A stretch of DNA of 64,000 bases from Tautonia rosea (GCF_012958305.1 NZ_JABBYO010000021.1:1-64000), one strand, 5' to 3'; shown: positions 33,162 to 42,506, numbered from the stretch's first letter. The notes: generated by a model not told the origin, from the letters alone. Numbers and translations are program-made.

Positions 33162-33524
33162 TCATCCTCGTCGGAGCGCCCAGGAGAGCAGGAAGAACAC
33201 TGCCGGACTTGCAAAGAGCAAGAACCACGGCCCTCTCGGCCAATCTCCCGATCCGGCCAGGTGGACCAGGTCGAACGCCGCCACGCCCAAGACCGCGATC
33301 AAGGCCCCCAGCCCCTCGCGCCACCAGGCCACGATCAGGCCGGCGACCATCGTGATCGGGAAGCAGAGCAAGAGCAGCGCCTCGAATCCCGACATCCGCC
33401 ACGGCCAGGGCGGATCGCTGATCACGAAGAGGCTGATCAAGCCGATCGACAGCAAACTCAAGATCCTCCCCGACCACCGCGCCACCCCGGCCATCGTGAT
33501 CGGACCCATGACGATCGCGTCCAT
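33162..33524 (-). CDS. Small integral membrane protein (120 aa)
   Basis: Four hydrophobic segments can be drawn: GRILSLLSIGLISLFVI, ALLLLCFPITMVAGLIVAWW, LGALIAVLGVAAFDLVHLA and PWFLLFASPAVFFLLSWAL, with short charged turns. GGAGGA lies about nine bases before the ATG at 33524; an internal ATG at 33509 is also possible. The size and four-helix layout are shared with several small uncharacterised bacterial membrane protein families; I cannot say which. It is convergent with the large membrane protein gene. Confidence 0.72.
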   Translation of the reverse strand: MDAIVMGPITMAGVARWSGRILSLLSIGLISLFVISDPPWPWRMSGFEALLLLCFPITMVAGLIVAWWREGLGALIAVLGVAAFDLVHLAGSGDWPRGPWFLLFASPAVFFLLSWALRRG

Positions 33525-33668
33525 CGCAGCGTTCCTCCGCCCTTCGAGGCGACGCCTCCGGCGACGATCGCCCCGGAGTCACTCCTGATCGCCTTGTCCT
33601 CTTCCTTTCCCTGCGAATCGAGGAGGGGAATGTGCCAGCGAAGGATCGGAGCACGGCAGGAGACGGTA

Positions 33669-33693
33669 GTAGGGTCCACACTACGGACCCTAC
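33669..33693. repeat. Perfect inverted repeat GTAGGGTCC/GGACCCTAC
   Basis: GTAGGGTCC (33669-33677) and GGACCCTAC (33685-33693) flank a 7-nt loop. The GTAGGGTCC arm also occurs at 19021-19029 in the repeat-rich gap. It sits 41 nt past the stop of the minus-strand sulfatase gene and could end its transcript. Confidence 0.7.
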
Positions 33694-33734
33694 GAAGCGG
33701 GAGGATCGCCCTTCTGTCGTCAAGTCGTGCGCTG

Positions 33735-35162
33735 TCACTCCTCGGCGTACCGGAGCGGCCAGACCTCCGACTCGGTGCGCTCGGTGTCGAGATAATGGGT
33801 GATTGCCGAGACGATCTTCGGGTGATCGGCGGATACATCTGTCGTCTCGCCCAGGTCGTTCGCCAGGTCGTACAGCTCAAGCGGGCCGTCGGGGGCGAGG
33901 CGGACCCCTTTCCAGTCTCCCATGCGGGCGGCCTGTTTCGAGGCGCGGCCTTCGTGGAATTCCCAGTAGAGGAACTCGTGACGTTCCTGCTCGCGGCCGG
34001 CGGCTTCGGGTCCGAGGAGGGTGGGGACGAGGGAGATGCCGTCGAGGTCGTCGGGCAGTTCGGCGACGGCGCTCGACCCGGCCAGTTCGGCCAGGGTGGG
34101 AGGGACGTCCCAGAAGGTCCAGACCTGATCACTCACCTTTCCGGCGGGGACATGGCCGGGCCATCGGACGAGCATCGGCACGCGGATGCCCCCTTCGTAG
34201 AGGTCGCGCTTGATGCCACGGAGAGGGCCGTTGCTGTTGAAGAAGTCGGGGGAGTACTCGGGGCCTCCTTCGCGGTGCGGGCCGTTGTCGGAGGTGAAGA
34301 AGATGATGGTGTCGTCGTCGATCCCGAGGTCGTCGAGCGAGGCCAGCAATCGGCCGATGTCGCGGTCCATGCGGGCGATCATGGCTGCCTGACCCTTGAG
34401 GGGGTTCGGCCAGTCCTTTTCGGCAAACGAACCGTAATCGGGAACTTCCATGCCGTCGCCGGTCGCTCGGGAACCTTCGTTGTTCGCGTGAGGAATAGTC
34501 AAGGCGAGGTAGAGGAAGAAGGGCCCGTCGCGGTGCTGTGCGACCCAGTCGAGCGCCTCCTCGGCGAAGAGGTCGTGCGAGTAGGTGACGCGCTCGATGG
34601 CGACCCCTTCATCAGAGCCGATGACGTTCTCGGGAATCTCGACCCGCTCCTCCTGACGCCAGAGGTGATCGGGGTAGTAGTTGTGGGCATGCTTCTGGTT
34701 CAAGTATCCGAAGAAATCATCAAACCCTTGTTTATTCGGCACGCCAGTCGATTCCGGCTCGCCGAGGCCCCACTTGCCGATGAGGGCGGTCTGATAGCCG
34801 GCGGCCTTCAAGGCCTCGGCCACGGTCACATCCTCGGGCAGGAGGGGCACGCGGTCGTTCCCTCGGATGCGGGCATGCCCCGAATGATAGCCCGTCATCA
34901 AGACGCACCGCGACGGGGCACAAACGGTGCTGCCAGCGTAAACCTGGGTGAAGCGCGTCCCCTCGGCGGCCAGGCGATCGAGATTCGGCGTTGGGATGGT
35001 CTTCTGCCCGTAGCTTCCCAGGTCGCCGTAGCCGAGGTCGTCGGCCATGATGAAGATGATGTTCGGCGGTTTCGGATGCGTCCCCGCCTCCTCGGCGGCC
35101 CCGGCGAGCGTCGCGAGCGTCAGTGAGGCCATCAGGGCCAGTCCCAGCGCGATCCTCGGCAT
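33735..35162 (-). CDS. Secreted arylsulfatase with canonical C-x-P-S-R motif
   Basis: 475 residues. The signal peptide (ALGLALMASLTLATLAGAA) is cleaved near residue 23. Then PPNIIFIMADDLGYGDLGSY with the calcium-binding Asp-Asp, and the formylglycine motif C81-A-P-S-R85 in VCAPSRCVLMTGYHSGHARI. IGKWGLGEPESTGVPNKQGF, HDLFAEEALDWVAQHRDGPF and IIFFTSDNGPHREGG complete the family order. It hydrolyses sulfate esters outside the cell once the cysteine is oxidised to formylglycine. GGAAGGA is about ten bases before the ATG. Planctomycetes carry many such enzymes for marine or algal glycans; no substrate clue is seen here. Confidence 0.93.
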   Translation of the reverse strand: MPRIALGLALMASLTLATLAGAAEEAGTHPKPPNIIFIMADDLGYGDLGSYGQKTIPTPNLDRLAAEGTRFTQVYAGSTVCAPSRCVLMTGYHSGHARIRGNDRVPLLPEDVTVAEALKAAGYQTALIGKWGLGEPESTGVPNKQGFDDFFGYLNQKHAHNYYPDHLWRQEERVEIPENVIGSDEGVAIERVTYSHDLFAEEALDWVAQHRDGPFFLYLALTIPHANNEGSRATGDGMEVPDYGSFAEKDWPNPLKGQAAMIARMDRDIGRLLASLDDLGIDDDTIIFFTSDNGPHREGGPEYSPDFFNSNGPLRGIKRDLYEGGIRVPMLVRWPGHVPAGKVSDQVWTFWDVPPTLAELAGSSAVAELPDDLDGISLVPTLLGPEAAGREQERHEFLYWEFHEGRASKQAARMGDWKGVRLAPDGPLELYDLANDLGETTDVSADHPKIVSAITHYLDTERTESEVWPLRYAEE

Positions 35163-35302
35163 GACGGTTCGTCCTTCCGTTCAGTGCGTGGCGTGAAGCG
35201 AGGGGAAGGGGAGGCGGTCCCCTCCGCGACTCTTTCCCGACGATTTACCCTACCCCCCTCACGGCTGATTCGCCACGTCCTTGTGCATCGGCCTGTCGAT
35301 GC

Positions 35303-36223
35303 TCAGGACCGCCGTCCACCGCTTGAGGAGTCATACCAACGCTGGAAGGTTCGATCGACTTCGGACACCTGGCGGCGGAGTTCCGGAAGCATGCGACGCC
35401 AGTGCTTTGCGAGGATGCGGGGGTGGTTCAAGCTGTCGATCGCATACTTGCGCGTGGCTTGCGAGAGGTCGAGGTCGTGGACCAGGATCATTGCGCGGCG
35501 ATTGTCGGCCAGCTGAAGGAAGGTTGCGTCGGGGGCGACGATCTTCGAATCGCCGGCAGACCACTTGCCGCCGCCCTGGGGGCCGACGGAGTTGGCGAAG
35601 ACGTAGTACACGGCGTTTTCGAAAGCTCGGACGGGGATGCCGTCTCGCCCCTTGCGTTTGGCGCGCGAGACCTCCTCGGCATCCATCCCAGCGTTCGGAT
35701 GGAAGACGATCTGAGCCCCGGCCATCACGGGGAGTCGGACGAGTTCCGGATAGCGCCGCTCGTGACAGATGATCACCGTCGCAGGCACCCCATCGAGCGA
35801 GAAGAGGGAGATCCCGTTGCCGGGAGTAAACCACTGTCGATCCGATTCGGTGAGCTGGCACTTTGCATAAGTGTGGATCAATCGGCCCGTCCGATCAAAG
35901 ACGAGCAGGCCGTTGAAGAGCCGACGCCCGGCGAAGATGGGGCTTCCGACCAGGAGGTTGACCCGGAGTCGAGCGGCGATGGCCGCCACGTCGTGCAAGC
36001 CGTTGCGGAGCGGGGCCGGTTTCAGCGTGCTGAAGTCGAAGGCATAGCCGGTGGTGGCACACTCGGGGAACAGGACGGCATCGGCACCGGCGTCGGCCGC
36101 CGTGATCGCCGCCTGCTCGATCTGTTCCAGATTACCGGCGATCGAATCGGCGAAGCGCATCTGGACGGCCGCCACACGTAAGCGAGGCGAGGCGGGGGAT
36201 TCCGGGCGTGGCGGCGGACTCAT
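35303..36223 (-). CDS. Nitrilase-superfamily carbon-nitrogen hydrolase
   Basis: 306 residues with the catalytic triad in place: E54 in VLFPECATTGY, K121 in HTYAKCQLTE and C153 in ATVIICHERRYPELVRLPV. The surrounding alpha-beta-beta-alpha pattern (RVAAVQMRFADSIAGNLEQI at the start, then VYYVFANSVGPQGGGKWSAG and GDSKIVAP) matches cytoplasmic amidases and N-carbamoyl hydrolases of this superfamily. The loop that sets substrate preference is not diagnostic. A basic, serine-ended tail follows. The gene is 64 nt after the RCK channel-like gene and 140 nt before the sulfatase gene on the same strand. Confidence 0.88.
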   Translation of the reverse strand: MSPPPRPESPASPRLRVAAVQMRFADSIAGNLEQIEQAAITAADAGADAVLFPECATTGYAFDFSTLKPAPLRNGLHDVAAIAARLRVNLLVGSPIFAGRRLFNGLLVFDRTGRLIHTYAKCQLTESDRQWFTPGNGISLFSLDGVPATVIICHERRYPELVRLPVMAGAQIVFHPNAGMDAEEVSRAKRKGRDGIPVRAFENAVYYVFANSVGPQGGGKWSAGDSKIVAPDATFLQLADNRRAMILVHDLDLSQATRKYAIDSLNHPRILAKHWRRMLPELRRQVSEVDRTFQRWYDSSSGGRRS

Positions 36224-36287
36224 CGGAAGCCTCGAAAAGGATCATGCCGGAGCATGAGCAAATGTCGTTCACAGGTGGTTCCATCGC

Positions 36288-37496
36288 TCAGAGTGCGTGT
36301 TCGGGCGGCGGCTCAGGCGGCGAGGGTGCCGGGGCCCCGTCCTCCCGAGGGCGGTTCATCCGTTCCAGATCGACGAGCCGAGCGATGGGGGCGATCACCA
36401 GCACCTCGTCTCCGGGGCCGAGCACCACGTCGTGATCCGGGTTGACGTTCGTGCCGTCTCGGCCATGATGCATGACGATATTAACCTGCCGGTCGTGCTG
36501 GATTTCGCCGATTGACCGGCCGACCAGTGCCCCCTCGGGAGCAATGGTCAGGTCGACCAGATGCACGTGACGCCCGGCGAGTTGGAAATCCTGGTAGATG
36601 CGCCGTCCGGTCGCCGCGGCCACGAAGGCCGGGGCGGCCACCCGGGCGGTGGAGACGGCCGGCAGGGCGAACGAGCCGGCGACCTTCTCGGCCAGCGACT
36701 CGTCGAACATGCGCATGACGATCTTTGCCTTCGGGTTCAGGTCGCGGGCGGTGAGGGCGGCATCGAGGTTTGCCAGGTCGTCCTGAGTGGCCAGCACCAC
36801 GGCCTTGGCCCGGCGGACTCCGGCGGCTTCGAGGGTCTTGATCGTGCGGGCGTCGCCACGAATGACCGGCACCTCGCGATCGAGAATTTCCTCGATCAGC
36901 TCCGACTCGACATGAGGCCGCTCGATCACGACCACCAGCTCTCGAAGCTGGAGCATCTCCTTGACGATCTGATAGCCGACCGTTCCCAGGCCGACGACGA
37001 TCACGTGTTGCCGATAGACCGATGCCACCATGCGATGCCACTCCGGCAGGTTTCCCTTGCGCGAGAAGACGAGATAGCCGAGCCGGATCAACGAATCGGC
37101 CACCGCCCCGAGGCCGATGATCGGCACCAGAAAAAAGGCGAGCTGCAAGTACCACTCATCGGGGAACTCCAGCGCCGCCTCGACGAAGATCAACAGGAAG
37201 ATGCCGTGACAGGCCTCGGCAAAGTCGAGTGTCTCGCCGTCGTGGTGGTAGAAGCGGTGCAAGATCCACCCGCCCCCGAGCACCAACGTCCAGAAGACTA
37301 ACAGCGGCCAGCGGAATTCATGGAGTAAAAACCGAGCATAGCTGGCATACACCCTGACCTTCAGCCAGATCTTCCCAAGACGATCCTTCGGCCTCGGCCC
37401 GACCGCCCAGGTCCAGACTGGCTCGACGAGGCTCGTCGGCGCTCGCGGCCCCTCGATGGGCGTTGGCTCCTCGATTAGACCGTTCTCCTCACTCAC
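36288..37496 (-). CDS. RCK-domain protein with a two-helix channel-like pore lacking the potassium filter
   Basis: 402 residues from a GTG start that overlaps the upstream stop as GTGA. TM1 is around residues 63-80, TM2 around 116-143. The turn between them reads IFLLIFVEAALEFPDE (99-114) where a potassium channel would carry TVGYG, so potassium selectivity is unlikely. The TrkA-N/RCK Rossmann domain starts HVIVVGLGTVGYQIV (164-178) with Gly169, Gly171 and Gly174, followed by IERPHVESE and later a TrkA-C region (GALVGRSIGEIQHDRQVNIV, LGPGDEVLVIAP). Such proteins gate ion flow in response to nucleotides. The channel role here is inferred from layout only. Confidence 0.82.
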   Translation of the reverse strand: MSEENGLIEEPTPIEGPRAPTSLVEPVWTWAVGPRPKDRLGKIWLKVRVYASYARFLLHEFRWPLLVFWTLVLGGGWILHRFYHHDGETLDFAEACHGIFLLIFVEAALEFPDEWYLQLAFFLVPIIGLGAVADSLIRLGYLVFSRKGNLPEWHRMVASVYRQHVIVVGLGTVGYQIVKEMLQLRELVVVIERPHVESELIEEILDREVPVIRGDARTIKTLEAAGVRRAKAVVLATQDDLANLDAALTARDLNPKAKIVMRMFDESLAEKVAGSFALPAVSTARVAAPAFVAAATGRRIYQDFQLAGRHVHLVDLTIAPEGALVGRSIGEIQHDRQVNIVMHHGRDGTNVNPDHDVVLGPGDEVLVIAPIARLVDLERMNRPREDGAPAPSPPEPPPEHAL

Positions 37497-37948
37497 AGCC
37501 TCGCCTCGTCCCAGGCCTTGCCCAGCAAGTCGACCATACCCAGCTCGGCGGCCCAGTGATCCAGCGCGAGATCAGCATCGCGAGTCGCCCTTACGGCTCC
37601 ATGCACTGCGCTGGCCAGGGAACCCCCGAGAGCATGTGCGATCCCAAGGCGATCCAACGCGCTGATCACATCTCGCAGCGTTTCCAGTTGCTCGATTGGC
37701 GCGTTCGCGAATGGCACCTCGGGAAGATCAAAGAGCGAGATCGGGCCGAGCAGTGCTTCGACCCATGCTCGGCGGATCTGGTCGGGAGTCGCTTCGGGAT
37801 GCCGTCGAAGGTAGCCGAAGTCGTGGAGCAGGCGAATGCGGCGGAGTTCTTCCCGAACAATCCGCCACTTCCGCTCCGCCGGCATCCGTCGATAGGCCTC
37901 GGCCAGCACCCGCTCGGCCTCGGGGGTCGTGTCGCTCAGTCTCGGCAT
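37493..37948 (-). CDS. Truncated nucleotidyltransferase-like protein with an N-terminal helical domain
   Basis: 151 residues from ATG 37948. Residues 1-70 (SDTTPEAERVLAEAYRRMPA, then RRHPEATPDQIRRAWVEALL) resemble a short stand-alone protein that in many planctomycetes precedes a nucleotidyltransferase-like gene; residues 90-130 contain the nucleotidyltransferase signature HALGGSLASAVHGAVRATRD with GGS (108-110) and D124-A-D126. It ends only 21 residues later, before the rest of the usual fold, at a stop overlapping the RCK gene. It may be a fused and shortened derivative. GGGAGGG precedes the start. TACAAT at 37976-37981 (minus strand) may be its minus-10 box. Confidence 0.65.
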   Translation of the reverse strand: MPRLSDTTPEAERVLAEAYRRMPAERKWRIVREELRRIRLLHDFGYLRRHPEATPDQIRRAWVEALLGPISLFDLPEVPFANAPIEQLETLRDVISALDRLGIAHALGGSLASAVHGAVRATRDADLALDHWAAELGMVDLLGKAWDEARL

Positions 37949-38094
37949 GGTGGGTTGCCCTCCCCTCGGCCTTGGATTGTAGCCGGTCGGTCGGATACAG
38001 TGCAGGGGTGCATCCGCCCGATCCCGCAACGGACCGGACCCAATCCAATCCCCGCCCGCGCCTTCCTGAAAACAAGACGATGGGGTCGATTCCG

Positions 38095-39078
38095 ATGAGA
38101 CACCTGGCGATTGCCCTCGGCCTGCTCGTGGCCGCGGCCTTCGCGGCGCCCTCGATTCGGGCCAATGCTCCCGACGACCAGGCGCCGCCGCTTGAACTGC
38201 AGGATGGAGACCGTGTCGTTCTGCTCGGCGACGCCCTGATCGAACGCATGCAGCAGTTCGGCAACCTCGAAACGCTGCTCACGCTGGCCGTTCCCGAGAA
38301 GACGATCCGCTTCCGCAACCTCGGCTGGAGCGGCGACACCGTCTTCGGCGAGGCTCGGGCCGGCTTCGGCACCCCGGAAGACGGTTTCAAGACGCTCGTC
38401 GAACAGGTCAAAGCTACCGAACCGACCGTGTTGATCGTCGGCTACGGCGCGAATGAATCGTGGGACGGCGAGGCGGGACTCCCGCGCTTCCGTCAGGGAT
38501 ACAACCGCCTGCTCGACGCCCTCGAAGCCAACGGGCCTCGCGCTATCGTCTTGATGTCTCCCATCGCCCGACGCCTGAGCACCGCTGCCTCAGGTGAAGA
38601 CGAGGCCAACCTGGCCCACTATACCGAGGCGATCGAGCAGATCGCCCGCGAGCGCGGGCATCGCTTCGTCAATGTGCTCGCCCTCACCAAACCATTGGCC
38701 GACGACACCGCCTCCGACTCGCCCGACTGGTACGCCCCCCAGGGCCTCCACCTCTCCGAACAGGGAGACGCGCTGCTCGCCCGACTCGTGCTTCGCGCGT
38801 TGTTCGGCCTGAAAGCTCCCCAGTCCGACCCCGAGCAGTTTGAGATCCTCCGGCGCGCGATCTTCGACAAGAACCAGCTTTACTTCCACCGCTACCGCCC
38901 CCAGAACGAGACGTACCTGTTCGGCTTCCGCAAGCACGAGCAGGGGAACAACGCCGCCGAAGTCGAACGCTTCGAGGGCCTCGTGGCCGCGGCCGAAGCG
39001 GAGATTTCCATGCTGAAAATGCCCGAGCAGCCCGTCTTCGAACTCGACCGCTTCGATGAGGAGGTTTACGACCGATGA
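38095..39078 (+). CDS. Secreted SGNH/GDSL-type hydrolase, planctomycete subtype
   Basis: About 327 residues from ATG 38095 (ATG 38080 in frame is the alternative). A signal peptide (HLAIALGLLVAAAFAAP) is followed by DRVVLLGDALIERMQQFGNL: block I, where classical SGNH enzymes have Gly-Asp-Ser, is GDA here, so the nucleophile serine is replaced. Block II is RNLGWSGDTVFGEAR, block III VGYGANESWDG, block V LHLSEQGDALL. The order and size are right for the family; the block I change suggests an altered or lost esterase activity. Its stop overlaps the start of the cytochrome-domain gene as ATGA, so both are made together. Confidence 0.8.
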   Translation: MRHLAIALGLLVAAAFAAPSIRANAPDDQAPPLELQDGDRVVLLGDALIERMQQFGNLETLLTLAVPEKTIRFRNLGWSGDTVFGEARAGFGTPEDGFKTLVEQVKATEPTVLIVGYGANESWDGEAGLPRFRQGYNRLLDALEANGPRAIVLMSPIARRLSTAASGEDEANLAHYTEAIEQIARERGHRFVNVLALTKPLADDTASDSPDWYAPQGLHLSEQGDALLARLVLRALFGLKAPQSDPEQFEILRRAIFDKNQLYFHRYRPQNETYLFGFRKHEQGNNAAEVERFEGLVAAAEAEISMLKMPEQPVFELDRFDEEVYDR

Positions 39079-42000
39079 GCCGATTCTTGCTGCGTGGTCT
39101 TGGCCTCCTCCTGCTGATTTCTCCCGCCGCCATCGCCCAGCGCGACCTGACCGACCCGCCCGATCCCGACCCGAAGGCCGAGCTGGCCTCCTTCGAGGTG
39201 CTCAACGGCTTCGAGGTCAACCTCTGGGCCGCCGAGCCGGATGTCTTCAAACCGATCCAGATGAACTGGGATACCGAAGGCCGCCTCTGGGTCGCCTGCT
39301 CCTCCGTCTATCCACAGATCGCACCCGGCCAGGAAGCGAATGATCAGATCATCGTTCTGGAAGACACCGATGGAGACGGCACGGCCGATTCGTCGACCGT
39401 CTTTGCGGATGGCTTGCTCATCCCGACCGGCATCCTGCCTGGCGACGGCGGTTGCTACGTGGCCAACAGCACCGAAATCCTGCACCTGAGCGACACGAAC
39501 GGCGACGGCAAGGCCGACACGCAACGCGTGGTCCTCTCGGGCTTCGGCACCGAGGACACCCACCACATGATCCACACGTTCCGGTGGGGGTTTGACGGCC
39601 TGTTCTATTTCAATCAATCGGTTTATATTCATAGCCATGTGGAAACACCCTTCGGTCCCCGACGTCTTGGAGGTGGGGGCATCTGGCAGTACCGCCCCGA
39701 GAATGGACGTCTGGAGGTCTTCGCCAGGGGGTTCGTCAACCCGTGGGGACACCATTACGACCGCTTCGGCCAGAACTTCGCCACCGACGGTGCCGGGTTT
39801 GAAGGGGTGGCCCATGTGGTTCCCGGAGCAAGTTATACCGCGATCAGCAATCCTGAACGGTTCCTGCACGGCCTGAACCCGGGTAGCCCGAAATACTGCG
39901 GAGCGGTGATCGCCAGCGGCCGACACTTGCCGGAGGAACTGGTCGGCAACCTCGTGACGAACGACTTCCGCGCCAACCGGGTGGTTCGCTTCGCGCTGGA
40001 AGCGGACGGCTCCAGCTACGTCTCCCGAGAACAAGCCCCGTTGATCCGGTCGTCTCACGTTGGCTTTCGACCGATTGACGTCTTGATGGGTCCTGATGGC
40101 GCGATCTATGTGGCCGACTGGTACAATCCGATCATCCAGCACGGTGAGGTTGATTTCCGAGACCCTCGCCGCGACCAAGAGCGCGGCCGCATCTGGCGGA
40201 TCACCGCCAAAGGCCGCCCCCTCGTGGATCGGCCGAAGCTGGCCGACGCCCCGGTTCCGACCCTGCTCGACACGCTGACTGCGCCCGAAGGCTGGACCCG
40301 CGAGGCCACTCGCCAAGTGCTCAAGGAACGCGGCCCTGAGGCCGTCTTGCCGGCGCTCACGCAGTGGGCGGCAGCCCTCGACCCGACGGATGGCGAGGCC
40401 CAGCTCGAAGCCCTCTGGCTTCATCAATCGCTCGACCAGGCCGAGCCCGCCTTGCTCTCGTCGATGCTTGACGCGGACGATCCGAATCTTCGCGCCGCCG
40501 CCGTGCGGGTGGCCGGAGCCTGGCACGATCGCCTCTCCGACCCGGTCGCGACCCTCGCTCCGCTCGTCGTCGATGAGCACCCTCGCGTTCGCCTCGAAGC
40601 GATCCGAGCGCTGGCCGTCGTACCCGATCCGAACGCGGCCGAGGTCGCCCTGCGAGCATTGACCTTGCCCGTCGATCCAACCCTCGATTACGCGCTGTAC
40701 CTGACCGCCGTCGAGACGGCCCCGCTTTGGCTTCCCTCGGTGACCGAGGGTGAGTCCGACCTTGGCGGTGCCGAGCCGCTGGCCTTTGCCCTGCTTGCGG
40801 TTGGATCGTCGGAGGTGATGGACCCGTTGATGCGCCTTGTTCGATCGGGCGAGCTGCCCGAGCGGTTCGAGCCCGATGCGCTGGCGCTGATTGGCCGCCT
40901 CGGCCAGCCCGACGACCTGCGGCGCGTGTTGGATGCGTCGCTCGATCCGACTGCCCCCAACGATCGGCGTGCCCGGTTGCTCGACGCCCTGGCCGGGGCG
41001 GCTCGGGAACGATCGGTCCGGCCGTCGGGGGCGCTCGATGCGGTTGCTGAGCTCCTCGGGAATGCCGATTCTCCCGCTCCCGTTCGCGCCGCTGCCGCCC
41101 GAGCCGCCGGGGCCTGGGGACTCGATCCCCGCGCGTTCGGTCTACTGGATCTGGCCTCCGAGGCTGATGCGCCGGTCGAGGCCCGCCGATCGGCCTTGCT
41201 CGCGCTTGCCGAGTCGGGCAACGACGAGGCTCGTCGCCTCGTCGCCGAGCTGGCCGCCTCGGCCACTCCTTCGGCCGTCCGGACCGGAGCGATTGATGCG
41301 CTTGCGTCCTTCGATCTGAACGCCGCGGCCGCGCAGGCCGTGGCCAGCCTGAAGGAGGCCGAGGCCAATCCCTCCGCGATCGTCGCCGCCCTGGCCAATC
41401 GGCGAGGAGGCCCCGAGGCGCTCGTCGCCGCCCTCGACGGCGCACGCCTGCCACCCGATACCGCCAAGCTCGCCGCACGAGCGGCTCGATCGGTCCGTCG
41501 AGATGATTCCTCACTTGCCGATGCCTTGAATCGTTCCGGCGGCCTCGATGCCGACCCGAAACCGGCCACTCCCGAAGACGTGGCCTCGCTGGTTGCCGAC
41601 CTGCGCATGCAGGGCGACCCCCAACGGGGCGAACGCATCTATCGACGCGAGGAGATGCAGTGCATCAAGTGCCACGCCATCGCCGGGGCAGGGGGCAAGG
41701 TGGGGCCAGGCCTGGAGAGCATCGGCGCGAGTGCGCCGGATGATTACCTGGTTGAGTCCCTGTTGCTTCCGAACTCCGCCATCAAGGAAGGCTATCACGC
41801 GATCGTCGTCGCCACCGACGACGGCCGCATCCTCAACGGGATCCCGATCCGAGAGACGGCCGATCAACTGGTCCTCCGCGATGCCGAAGGGGCCGAGATT
41901 GCCATTCCGGTCTCGTCGATCGAGGAGCGAGCCCTCGGGGGATCGCTCATGCCGACTGGGCTGGTTGACCCGCTGACCCGCGCCGAGCTGCTCGACCTGA

Positions 42001-42506
42001 CCGCCTTCATCTCGGCAATGGGAGAACCCGGTCCCTTTGCGATCGGCACCGAGGTGGTCGCCCGGTCGTGGGACGTGGTCGTTCCCGACGGACCAAGCGG
42101 CGAGGCGATCCGCCGGATCGGACTGGAAGAGGCGGTGGCCAACGACGACCCGCGGTTCTCCTGGCAATCCGTCACCTCGCTCGTCTCCGGCAGCCTGCCG
42201 ATCGACGAATTGCCGAGCCTGACCCCTTACCACCAGGCCCCGCCCTTGACGATCGCCCGCCTCTGGTTCGATACCTCGGCGGAAGGCCCGGTCCGGCTTC
42301 GCCTGGATTCGGCCGAAGGGCTGCTGGTCTGGCTCGACGGCTCTCCGCTCGATCCGAGCGAGGTCATGGAGCCGACCGTTTCGGCCGGGCGTCACTGGCT
42401 GACCGTGGTGATCGACCGTTCCGAACGATCGGAGCAAGGGCTCCGGGTCGCGTTCGAAGATGTTCCCGGCTCCTCCGCTCGTGCCCAGCCGGTTACGAGG
42501 GAGTGA
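39075..42506 (+). CDS. Large secreted PVC-type dehydrogenase/c-type cytochrome fusion
   Basis: 1143 residues. A signal peptide (LLRGLGLLLLISPAAIAQ) leads to an N-terminal beta-propeller of the membrane-bound dehydrogenase type (FEVNLWAAEPDVFKPIQMNW, ILHLSDTNGDGKADTQRVVL, GPDGAIYVADWYNP). A HEAT-like helical region spans about 400-820. Near the end is the haem site C863-I-K-C866-H867 with an axial methionine possible further on, then a PVC-type cytochrome tail and a carbohydrate-binding-like last domain. Such proteins are a planctomycete hallmark, thought to oxidise sugars or alcohols outside the cytoplasmic membrane. Coupled to the SGNH gene. Confidence 0.88.
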   Translation: MSRFLLRGLGLLLLISPAAIAQRDLTDPPDPDPKAELASFEVLNGFEVNLWAAEPDVFKPIQMNWDTEGRLWVACSSVYPQIAPGQEANDQIIVLEDTDGDGTADSSTVFADGLLIPTGILPGDGGCYVANSTEILHLSDTNGDGKADTQRVVLSGFGTEDTHHMIHTFRWGFDGLFYFNQSVYIHSHVETPFGPRRLGGGGIWQYRPENGRLEVFARGFVNPWGHHYDRFGQNFATDGAGFEGVAHVVPGASYTAISNPERFLHGLNPGSPKYCGAVIASGRHLPEELVGNLVTNDFRANRVVRFALEADGSSYVSREQAPLIRSSHVGFRPIDVLMGPDGAIYVADWYNPIIQHGEVDFRDPRRDQERGRIWRITAKGRPLVDRPKLADAPVPTLLDTLTAPEGWTREATRQVLKERGPEAVLPALTQWAAALDPTDGEAQLEALWLHQSLDQAEPALLSSMLDADDPNLRAAAVRVAGAWHDRLSDPVATLAPLVVDEHPRVRLEAIRALAVVPDPNAAEVALRALTLPVDPTLDYALYLTAVETAPLWLPSVTEGESDLGGAEPLAFALLAVGSSEVMDPLMRLVRSGELPERFEPDALALIGRLGQPDDLRRVLDASLDPTAPNDRRARLLDALAGAARERSVRPSGALDAVAELLGNADSPAPVRAAAARAAGAWGLDPRAFGLLDLASEADAPVEARRSALLALAESGNDEARRLVAELAASATPSAVRTGAIDALASFDLNAAAAQAVASLKEAEANPSAIVAALANRRGGPEALVAALDGARLPPDTAKLAARAARSVRRDDSSLADALNRSGGLDADPKPATPEDVASLVADLRMQGDPQRGERIYRREEMQCIKCHAIAGAGGKVGPGLESIGASAPDDYLVESLLLPNSAIKEGYHAIVVATDDGRILNGIPIRETADQLVLRDAEGAEIAIPVSSIEERALGGSLMPTGLVDPLTRAELLDLTAFISAMGEPGPFAIGTEVVARSWDVVVPDGPSGEAIRRIGLEEAVANDDPRFSWQSVTSLVSGSLPIDELPSLTPYHQAPPLTIARLWFDTSAEGPVRLRLDSAEGLLVWLDGSPLDPSEVMEPTVSAGRHWLTVVIDRSERSEQGLRVAFEDVPGSSARAQPVTRE

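Noticed and set aside
33072-35126. Very long plus-strand frame (684 codons) opposite the sulfatase
   Set aside because: It is the antisense of the minus-strand sulfatase and small membrane protein genes; GC-rich DNA commonly leaves such frames open.
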